From assembly GCA_031384695.1 (NCBI GenBank), contig JANNAV010000315.1, forward strand, positions 1-12,495: a stretch of 12,495 nucleotides of DNA, given 5' to 3'. Position 1 is the stretch's first letter. Each line of letters begins with the position of its first letter. Position numbers and translations under genes: made by a program. This stretch comes from JANNAV01 sp031384695. GTDB taxonomy: Bacteria; Pseudomonadota; Alphaproteobacteria; Rhodobacterales; Rhodobacteraceae. The notes below the pieces were generated by a model. It saw only the letters and a list, made by a program, of their open reading frames with translations. It searched no databases and was not told where the DNA came from. Shown here piece by piece: positions 7,243 through 12,495 of the stretch.

Positions 7243-7831
7243 CAAGTCGTTCCTTTTCCGGGGTTTCAAAAAAGCCGCGTACGGCGGTGGCAATCTCGGC
7301 CGTGGCACGGTCAAGGTCGATATGGGTCTCGCTGGTGCCAAGGCGCAGGTAAACCTGGCCCTCGCCCAGACTCGGCTCTTCAACAAGGGTCAGCGGGATG
7401 GCCGTTGCCCGCTCCAGCAGCGCCTCCACCCCCGCGCGGGCCGCCGGGTTCAGCACCAGCGTGATCGGCGTGTCGGCCATCTTTTCCGCAAGCGGCAGCA
7501 AAACTTCCAGCACGATCGGCGCCAGGGTTTCGCGCGCGAGGTCCGGCAGCAGCCGCCCGACGATCTGCTCCAGCAAAGGCTCGATGGCGCGCAGAATATG
7601 CGCGCGCGCCTCGTGATAGGTGAAGCTCAGGCTTTGCAGGTTGCGCGCAAGGTCGGCGCCGATCTTGGCCTGATCGTCCGATTGTGCCGCCGCGGCGTCT
7701 TCCCAGCCCGCCGAATAACCCGATTCGTAAGAGGCAAGCCTGGCCTCCTCAAGCGCCATGGTATCCAGCACCACGGTGGAAGGCGCATCCTTCTTTTCCG
7801 CCAGCGCAAAGACTTCAAGTTTAAGCGCCAT
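7235..7831 (-). CDS. fliH: FliH-like flagellar export ATPase regulator
   Basis: FliH proteins bind and restrain the FliI ATPase and dock it on the FliN ring. This is a 198-aa soluble protein with no signal peptide. Residues ~28-70 are an acidic/Ala-rich helix with a GxxxG step (SYESGYSAGWEDA, Gly38 and Gly42), the pattern typical of FliH. A long helical region (~60-125: ARNLQSLSFTYHEARAHIL...) is followed by a mixed alpha/beta C-terminal domain (TPITLVLNPAARAGVEALLE, LGEGQVYLRLGTSETHIDLD). It sits between fliF and fliN, the usual place for fliH in this gene order. AGGAG lies 8 nt before the ATG, and the start overlaps the fliF stop (TGATG). FliH sequences diverge strongly, so the call rests on the motif, length and context. 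FliI and FliJ are not in the window. Confidence 0.8.
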   Translation of the reverse strand: MALKLEVFALAEKKDAPSTVVLDTMALEEARLASYESGYSAGWEDAAAAQSDDQAKIGADLARNLQSLSFTYHEARAHILRAIEPLLEQIVGRLLPDLARETLAPIVLEVLLPLAEKMADTPITLVLNPAARAGVEALLERATAIPLTLVEEPSLGEGQVYLRLGTSETHIDLDRATAEIATAVRGFFETPEKERLDG

Positions 7832-9465
7832 CAGCCATGCTCCTCTTCATATTCCATCCAACCCCTTAAAATTTCAACAGATTCCGTCTGCCGCTCTTCA
7901 ATCAGACGGCGCAGGCGGGCCACCGGATCCATGACTTCGGCATCAGCACCGTCAGGCTCGCCCCTGGAAATCACCGACAGCGGCGGCAGATCGGTGCCAT
8001 CCTCGATCACGCCGTTCAGCACGCCAACCCCGCCACCAACCCGGCCACCAATCCCCGGCAGCGCCAATGTCTGCCCCGGCCCCGTCAATGCGGCCGGACG
8101 CCGGTTTGCCGGCGACAACACCGGGCGAATCACAAACAGCCCCAGCACCAGCGCCACCAGCGCCAGCACGATGGTCTGGATCATCGCCATGATATTGATC
8201 GGGCCAAGGCCGGAAAACATGCCCGCTTCGGCCAGCGTACCGCCCGCAGGATCCGGCAGGAACGCCAGCGAGCGCAGGATCAGCACATCGCCGCGCGCCT
8301 CATCCAGCCCCACCGCCGAGGCCACCAGTTCGCGCAGCACCAACAGTTCCGCCTCGGGGCGAAGTTCCTGGCTTATGCTGCCATCCGCCGCCGTGACGCT
8401 CTGCCCGTCCACCAGAACCGCTATCGAGATCTTGCGCACCGCGCCGGGGCTGCGCAAAATCTCGCGCTGGGTTTCGGAAACCTCGTAGTTGATGCGCTCC
8501 TTGCTGGCGGAGGTATCGCTTTTGCCGTTCGCCCCCGCCCCCGAATCGCCGCTTGGCAGGTTCGAGGCGACGGTAACCGCGCCACCCGGCTCGGTGCTTG
8601 ATCCGGTGTTGGATTCGGTTTCCGACGATATCGCCACCCGGCCCTGCGGATCGAACTTGCGCTCGGTGATCTGTTCGCGGTCGGTCACCACATCCACCGC
8701 CACTTCCACCACCGCCTTGCCCGGCCCAACCCGTGCTGCCAACAACCGCTCGACATTGCGTTTGATTTCAGCGGCATGGGCGTTGCCTGCGGCATCGGGT
8801 TGCACCGCGTCGGTGTCAGAATCGATCAGCCCCGCCACAGTGTCGATCACCGCCACATCTTCGGGGCGCATGCCGGGAACGGCTGCGGCCACCAGATGAC
8901 GCAGAGCCTTGGCCTGCCCCGCGGCAAGCCCGCCTGCGGCCGAGGTGATAGTGATGCTGGCCGTCGGATGCACATCGGTTTGAAACGGTTGCGAGGGAGC
9001 CTGGGCGATGTGCACCCGCGCCGCCCGGAAGGCCGGATTGGCCAGAATGGTGCGGGCAAGCTCGCCCTCCCGCGCGCGCCAATAGGCGGCGTCGAACATC
9101 TGCGAGGTGGTCCCGAACCCCGAAAGCCCGTCCAGCAGTTCATAGCCCGCGCCGCTGTTGGCGGGCAAGCCTTCGGCGGCAAGCGTCATCCGCAGGCTGT
9201 CGCGCCGCGCGTCTTCAACAAAGATCGCATCGCCCCGGATCTCGTACGCGGCCCCCGCCTGATCCAGCGCCGCCACTACGTCGCCCGCCGCCGCCGCATC
9301 CAGCCCCGCATAAAGCAGCGCCATGCCGGGGGTTCCCGCCATCCGCGACAGGCTGAGCACCGCCACGAAAACCGCAACCGTAGCGCCGACCACGATCATC
9401 CGACGCCGCGCGTCGAGCGCTTGCCAAAGCTGCAACAGATTCTGCACCGAGCGTCTCCGATCCAT
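7831..9465 (-). CDS. fliF: Flagellar MS-ring protein FliF
   Basis: FliF forms the MS-ring in the inner membrane, the first structure assembled and the base for the rotor and export gate. From ATG 9465 the protein has 544 aa (E. coli 552). It has a first transmembrane helix (~22-40: MIVVGATVAVFVAVLSLS) and the conserved ring-building region (MALLYAGLDAAAAGDVVAAL; DSLRMTLAAEGLPANSGAGY; ARVHIAQAPSQPF). A Ser/Gly/Thr-rich loop (~275-325) and a second transmembrane helix (~426-447) follow. The C-terminal segment RLRRLIEERQTESVEILRGW resembles the FliG-binding tail, although fliG is not nearby. The start is uncertain: in-frame GTG codons at 9486 and 9483 would add 7 or 6 residues, and no candidate has a strong ribosome site. 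It leads the minus-strand unit and faces fliL across a CtrA-like site. Confidence 0.95.
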   Translation of the reverse strand: MDRRRSVQNLLQLWQALDARRRMIVVGATVAVFVAVLSLSRMAGTPGMALLYAGLDAAAAGDVVAALDQAGAAYEIRGDAIFVEDARRDSLRMTLAAEGLPANSGAGYELLDGLSGFGTTSQMFDAAYWRAREGELARTILANPAFRAARVHIAQAPSQPFQTDVHPTASITITSAAGGLAAGQAKALRHLVAAAVPGMRPEDVAVIDTVAGLIDSDTDAVQPDAAGNAHAAEIKRNVERLLAARVGPGKAVVEVAVDVVTDREQITERKFDPQGRVAISSETESNTGSSTEPGGAVTVASNLPSGDSGAGANGKSDTSASKERINYEVSETQREILRSPGAVRKISIAVLVDGQSVTAADGSISQELRPEAELLVLRELVASAVGLDEARGDVLILRSLAFLPDPAGGTLAEAGMFSGLGPINIMAMIQTIVLALVALVLGLFVIRPVLSPANRRPAALTGPGQTLALPGIGGRVGGGVGVLNGVIEDGTDLPPLSVISRGEPDGADAEVMDPVARLRRLIEERQTESVEILRGWMEYEEEHG

Positions 9466-9504
9466 GGGCTTCTGCCCGTTCACCACAGCTTTGAAGGATT
9501 GGCC

Positions 9505-9519
9505 TTAACAATCGGTTAG
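9505..9519. promoter_or_regulatory. CtrA-like binding site between divergent fliF and fliL
   Basis: TTAA (9505-9508), a 7-nt spacer and TTAG (9516-9519) match 7 of 8 positions of TTAA-N7-TTAA. It lies in the ~100-bp divergent promoter region, about 40 bp from the fliF start and 46 bp from the fliL start, so one site could serve both directions. Motif seen by eye; CtrA binding is inferred from its known control of flagellar genes in alphaproteobacteria. Confidence 0.5.
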
Positions 9520-9555
9520 TGTCCTTCGGTCTATCTTTGCTCAACAGGCATTGAC

Positions 9556-9560
9556 GGAGA
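9556..9560 (+). promoter_or_regulatory. Ribosome binding site that decides the fliL start
   Basis: GGAGA stands 5 nt before GTG 9566. The longer alternative start, TTG 9551, has only a weak cagg sequence at very short spacing and would place this GGAGA inside the gene. This favours the GTG start. Confidence 0.6.
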
Positions 9561-9565
9561 AAACG

Positions 9566-10048
9566 GTGGCCGAATCTGAAGAGCCGCAGGATGTGGCACC
9601 GAAAAAGAAATCGAAAAAGCCCTTGCTGATCGGGTTGGTGCTGGCGCTTTTGCTGGGCGCCGGTGGATTTTACGCCACGTTTTCCGGGATGATTCTGGGC
9701 CATTCCACAGAGCACGCGGCGGAGGGTGCCGAAGCCGGTCCCCTCCCCGATATCGCCTTTGTGCCGATCGAGCCTTTGGTGGTTTCGCTCGGCGCCACCA
9801 CAAGCGGGCGTCACCTGCGATTCGCGGCACAGCTTGAAGTTGCGGGCAGCCAAAGCGCCGATGTCACCCTTTTGTTGCCGCGCATCGTTGATGTGATGAA
9901 CGGCTATCTGCGGGCAATGGATGTGGCCATCCTAGAAGATCCGGCGGGCCTCGTCCGCATCCGGGCACAAATCTTGCGCCGTATTCAAATGGTTACCGGT
10001 GAGGGGCGCGTGCGCGATCTTCTGGTGACCGAATTCGTTCTGAACTGA
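9566..10048 (+). CDS. fliL: Flagellar basal body-associated protein FliL
   Basis: FliL is an inner-membrane protein that surrounds and supports the stators; it is essential for swimming in Rhodobacter sphaeroides. From GTG 9566 the protein has 160 aa. A charged cytoplasmic tail (KKKSKK, 13-18) is followed by one transmembrane helix (~19-37: PLLIGLVLALLLGAGGFYA) and a periplasmic stomatin-like domain (~60-160). That domain contains FVPIEPLVVSL, RHLRFAAQLEVAGSQSADVT, LLPRIVDVMNGYLRAMD and the typical ending RVRDLLVTEFVLN. The GTG is chosen because GGAGA precedes it by 5 nt; TTG 9551 would give 165 aa. It leads a unit with an unknown gene, a motE-like gene and motA, in line with a stator role, and is divergent from fliF. 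Confidence 0.93.
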   Translation: MAESEEPQDVAPKKKSKKPLLIGLVLALLLGAGGFYATFSGMILGHSTEHAAEGAEAGPLPDIAFVPIEPLVVSLGATTSGRHLRFAAQLEVAGSQSADVTLLLPRIVDVMNGYLRAMDVAILEDPAGLVRIRAQILRRIQMVTGEGRVRDLLVTEFVLN

Positions 10049-10059
10049 CGGAGTGGGCA

Positions 10060-10457
10060 ATGGCGCTGATCGCGGATATCTTGATGGCGGCCGGTTCGTT
10101 CGGTGCGGCGATTTATTGCTACGTGCTGTCGGGCCGGTTGAAGAAATTCACCGCCCTTGAAAGCGGCATGGGCGGCGCCATCGCGGTGCTGTCAGTGCAG
10201 GTTGACGATATGACCAAAGCACTGGAAAAGGCGCGGCTGGCGGCCATCGGTTCCACCTCGACGCTGGAGGCACAAACCCTGCGCGGCGAGCAGATCGCCG
10301 CGCGGCTGGAACTGCTGGTGGCGGCAATGCATGATTTGCCCGATCCGGCGGCGGCAAAGCCCGAACCGGTATCTGACGAGGCCGACCGCAGGCTGCGATT
10401 CGTGCGCAGGCGGTCACCGCGCGAGGATCCGTCGGCCCAGCAACTGGAGGCGGCAGA
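10060..10457 (+). CDS. Small membrane/coiled-coil protein of unknown function in the stator unit
   Basis: I do not recognise this protein; the stop codon TGA completes at 10461. It has 133 aa. Residues ~4-23 (IADILMAAGSFGAAIYCYVL) form one probable membrane helix. The rest (~25-90) is strongly helical with heptad-like spacing (AIAVLSVQVDDMTKALEKA; LRGEQIAARLELLVAAM), so a coiled coil is likely. The tail is proline-rich and then basic (RRLRFVRRRSPRE, 110-122). A GGAG ribosome site lies 6 nt before the ATG. The gene starts 11 bp after fliL and overlaps the motE-like start by 4 bases (ATGA), so it is almost certainly co-translated with stator genes. A motor accessory role is inferred from context only. 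R. sphaeroides MotF, a bitopic motor protein, is one possible comparison, but I cannot show homology. Confidence 0.85.
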
Positions 10458-11024
10458 ATGACTAAAATGCGTGGCAAAAGCGGGCGCGGCGCTTTGGTGG
10501 TTCTGGCGCTGTTGCTGGCCTCGTCAGGTGCGCTGCGCGTCGGTGCCGGGGTGGGCGAGGCTTTGGCCAACGCGCCCGAAACCGAAGCGGCGATGGCCGC
10601 ACCGGCGCAATGCCCGGAACCACCGCTGGCGCTTGCCGCCGCCATGTCCAGGCGTGAAACCGAGATCGCCTTGCGCGAATCCGGCCTGGCCGACCGGATG
10701 GCGGCATTGACGCTGGCAGACGCGGCGGTGGCGCTGCGGATGCGCGAACTCGCCACCGCCGAGGCCGAGCTGAAAGAGACGCTGGCGCTGGCGGATGGGG
10801 CCGCCGAAGACGATCTGGTGCGCCTGACGGCAGTGTACGAGGCGATGAAACCCGCCGACGCATCGGCATTGTTTCAGGCGATGGCGCCCGAGTTTTCTGC
10901 CGGTTTCCTTGGCCGGATGCGCCCCGAAGCGGCGGCGGCGGTGCTGTCGGGGATGACCCCGGAAAGCGCCTATTCCATCTCGGTGCTGATCGCCGGGCGC
11001 AACGCGCTGGTTCCCAAGGAATAG
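10458..11024 (+). CDS. motE: MotE-like protein with MgtE_N domain
   Basis: Rhizobial MotE is a periplasmic factor for MotC folding; MgtE_N-like proteins of this kind are common in alphaproteobacterial motility clusters. The protein has 188 aa. An uncleaved anchor or signal segment (~11-30: GALVVLALLLASSGALRVGA) is followed by an Ala/Glu-rich coiled coil (~58-118). The MgtE N-terminal-type domain (~118-182) has YEAMKPADASALFQAMAPEF and FLGRMRPEAAAAVLSGMTPE. GGAGG lies 7 nt before the ATG, which overlaps the previous stop. The single Cys52 follows the anchor. The name motE is a family guess: the domain is clear, orthology to the rhizobial protein is not proven. Confidence 0.8.
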   Translation: MTKMRGKSGRGALVVLALLLASSGALRVGAGVGEALANAPETEAAMAAPAQCPEPPLALAAAMSRRETEIALRESGLADRMAALTLADAAVALRMRELATAEAELKETLALADGAAEDDLVRLTAVYEAMKPADASALFQAMAPEFSAGFLGRMRPEAAAAVLSGMTPESAYSISVLIAGRNALVPKE

Positions 11025-11049
11025 GGTCAGGCTTTCTTAACGCGGTTCT

Positions 11050-11061
11050 GCAAAGCTTTGC
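11050..11061. repeat. Perfect 12-bp palindrome upstream of motA
   Basis: GCAAAGCTTTGC is a perfect palindrome in the 64-bp gap between the motE-like gene and motA, 27 bp before the motA ATG and 9 bp after a TTAAC half-site (11037-11041). It could be an operator for a dimeric regulator, or chance. No second TTAA at N7 spacing is present, so it was not called as a CtrA site. Confidence 0.4.
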
Positions 11062-11088
11062 TTCGGGATCTGCAAGTGGGGAAAAACT

Positions 11089-11958
11089 ATGTTCGGCATC
11101 GTTGGCATTGTCGTTATTCTGGTAATGGTGTTTGGCGGCTTCATGCTGCACGGCGGCAATCTTGCGCCGATCTTTGAAGTCATGCCGTTCGAGATGATCA
11201 TGATCGGCGGTGCCGCCGTGGGGGCCTTTCTCGTTTCCAACGATCTGGCTGGTGTGAAGCAAACCGTGAAGGATGTCGGCAAGGTTTTTAAGGGCCCGCG
11301 CTGGAAACCTGCCGATTACCGCGATCTGCTGTGCCTGCTGTTCGAACTGATCCGTCTGGCCAAAACCAATCCCGTCGGATTGGAGGAACATATTGAAAAC
11401 CCGCACGAATCCTCGATTTTTGCCCGTTATCCAAGAATCCAGCACGATCACGAGGTGGTGGATCTGATCTGCGATACCCTGCGCGCGGCCTCGATGAATT
11501 ACGATGATCCGCATCAGGTGGAAGAGGTGCTCGACAAACGGGTCGAGGCGGCGCAGACCCATGCCCTGCACTCCAGCCATGCCCTGCAATCGATGGCCGA
11601 CGCTTTGCCCGCCTTGGGAATTGTGGCGGCGGTTCTGGGGGTTATCAAGACGATGGGTTCGCTGGATCAACCGCCCGAGATTCTGGGCGAGATGATCGGC
11701 AGCGCGCTGGTCGGCACGTTTCTCGGGGTTTTTCTGGCCTACGGAATCGCCGGCCCCTTTGCCACCCGGGTCAAGGCGGTGGTCGATGATGATGGTCATT
11801 TCTGTCAACTTGTCCGCGAAATACTGGTGGCCAACCTGCACCGGCATCCGCCCAACATCTGCATCGAAGTCGGGCGCCAGAACACCCCCCATCACGTGCG
11901 GCCCAGTTTCGCCGAAGTCGAAGAGGCGTTGCGCAGCCTGAAGCAGGAGGCGGCATGA
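11089..11958 (+). CDS. motA: Flagellar motor stator protein MotA
   Basis: MotA forms the pentameric ring around the MotB dimer and drives the rotor by proton flow. The protein has 289 aa. Two N-terminal membrane helices (~2-20, 33-50) precede the cytoplasmic torque loop (~55-165), which contains HIENPHESSIFARYPRI (101-117). The third helix has DALPALGIVAAVLGVIKTMG (171-190) and the fourth SALVGTFLGVFLAYGIAGPF (205-224). Pro174 and Pro223 match the two functionally important prolines of E. coli MotA (P173, P222). Glu99 fits E98. The position of the usual loop arginine (R90) appears to be Ala91, with Lys92 next to it. GGGGA lies 6 nt before the ATG. The gap upstream (64 bp) is the longest within this unit, so a secondary promoter is possible. 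The stop overlaps the next start (ATGA). Confidence 0.96.
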   Translation: MFGIVGIVVILVMVFGGFMLHGGNLAPIFEVMPFEMIMIGGAAVGAFLVSNDLAGVKQTVKDVGKVFKGPRWKPADYRDLLCLLFELIRLAKTNPVGLEEHIENPHESSIFARYPRIQHDHEVVDLICDTLRAASMNYDDPHQVEEVLDKRVEAAQTHALHSSHALQSMADALPALGIVAAVLGVIKTMGSLDQPPEILGEMIGSALVGTFLGVFLAYGIAGPFATRVKAVVDDDGHFCQLVREILVANLHRHPPNICIEVGRQNTPHHVRPSFAEVEEALRSLKQEAA

Positions 11959-12495
11959 AGCAATGGCTTTGCGCCCTCGGCTTTGCCCTGATGCCGCTGC
12001 TTTCGACGGCGGCACCTGTCAAGGTAACCTCTGGCGAGCATGAGGGTTTTACCAGGCTGGTGATGGAATACGCAGGCCCGGTGGATTGGACGGTCGGGCG
12101 GGCGCTGGATGGCTACGGCTTGGGGATCGAGGGCGAAAGCCCGCTCTATGATCTGTCCGGGGTGTTCGATATCATCGGCAAAAGCAGGCTTGCCTCGATC
12201 TGGGTCGATCCGGAAACCCAGATTCTGCGCATCGGTATCGCTTGCGCCTGCCACGTCATTCCGTTTGAATTCAGGCCGGGCATCGTGGTGCTCGATCTGA
12301 AAGACGGCCCGCCCCCAAATGGCTCGTCGTTCGAACTGGCCTTGGCCGATCAGTCGGTGAACCCGCTTGCCCCCCGCCCCCACCCGCGCCCCCCCCAGCG
12401 GCCCAACCCCCGCCCCCCCCTGCAGCCCACCCAGCAGCCCAACGGGACGCCCCCAGCCCGCAACACCCTGGCACCCAATGACATGCTTGCAAGCC
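11955..12495 (+). CDS. Secreted protein of unknown function with proline-rich segment (3' end outside window)
   Basis: I do not recognise this protein; only its first 180 residues are in the window. It has a clear signal peptide (MKQWLCALGFALMPLLSTAA, likely cleaved near residue 20). A compact domain of alternating strands (~21-118) follows, with SGEHEGFTRLVMEY (26-39) and CACH (97-100). Then comes a Pro/Gln/Asn-rich low-complexity linker (~137-170). GGAGG lies 4 nt before the ATG, which overlaps the motA stop, so it is translationally coupled to motA. Position and export suggest a periplasmic partner of the stators, comparable in role to rhizobial MotC, but that is inference; no MotC similarity is visible. 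The opening strand pattern is vaguely AMIN-like. The full length and C-terminal domains are unknown. Confidence 0.8.
   Translation, partial: MKQWLCALGFALMPLLSTAAPVKVTSGEHEGFTRLVMEYAGPVDWTVGRALDGYGLGIEGESPLYDLSGVFDIIGKSRLASIWVDPETQILRIGIACACHVIPFEFRPGIVVLDLKDGPPPNGSSFELALADQSVNPLAPRPHPRPPQRPNPRPPLQPTQQPNGTPPARNTLAPNDMLAS
12370..12455. repeat. C-rich low-complexity tract encoding a Pro-rich linker
   Basis: Runs of C dominate this stretch, including two homopolymers of eight (12389-12396 and 12413-12420). In the frame of the preceding gene they encode repeated Pro interspersed with Arg, Gln and Asn. The frame stays open through both runs to the window end. The tracts are prone to slippage and to sequencing error. 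Confidence 0.7.

Noticed and set aside
7243..7386. N-terminal extension of FliN (48 extra residues)
   Set aside because: It is entirely within fliH, reads as basic low-complexity sequence, and the internal ATG 7242 has a proper ribosome site and a normal SpoA-only length.
1..12495. tRNA or rRNA genes, phage defence genes or other accessory systems
   Set aside because: None were seen by eye; apart from the transposase end at the left edge, all genes fit a flagellar cluster or are closely coupled to it.

Overview
This window is a flagellar gene cluster from an alphaproteobacterium, most likely a member of the Rhodobacterales. The evidence is the high GC content, the gene order (motB-flgE-flgK-flgL-flgI, then fliP-fliN-fliH-fliF on the opposite strand, then fliL-orf-motE-motA-orf), the wide separation of motA from motB, and sequences resembling CtrA binding sites in front of the three main transcription units. 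The assignment rests on protein and synteny recognition by eye; no database search was possible.

Layout. Bases 1-241 carry the C-terminal end of an IS481-type transposase. Its reading frame runs past the usual family end into two related hairpin repeats (146-185 and 213-251). After an AT-richer leader come motB (stator stalk) and then, behind its own upstream region, the tightly packed flgE-flgK-flgL-flgI (hook, two hook-filament junction proteins, P-ring). Facing them on the minus strand is a translationally coupled unit, fliF-fliH-fliN-fliP (MS-ring, export ATPase regulator, C-ring switch component, export gate). A divergent region of about 100 bp separates fliF from fliL. FliL is followed by a small membrane/coiled-coil protein of unknown function, a MotE-like exported MgtE_N protein, motA, and a secreted protein with a proline-rich tail that is cut by the window end.

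How it works together. The rightward right-hand unit is mostly stator genes (FliL, MotE-like, MotA, two unknowns), with MotB about 10 kb away. The other two units make rotor/export parts and hook/ring parts. Intergenic regions upstream of motB, upstream of flgE and between fliF and fliL each contain a 7-of-8 match to TTAA-N7-TTAA, suggesting common control by the cell-cycle regulator CtrA. FliG, FliI, FliO/Q/R, FlhA/B, rod genes and flagellin are not in the window.

Most of the DNA is ordinary conserved flagellar sequence. The parts most worth a second look are the paired hairpins with compensatory base changes next to the transposase end, the shared CtrA-like sites, and the two unassigned genes within the stator unit.
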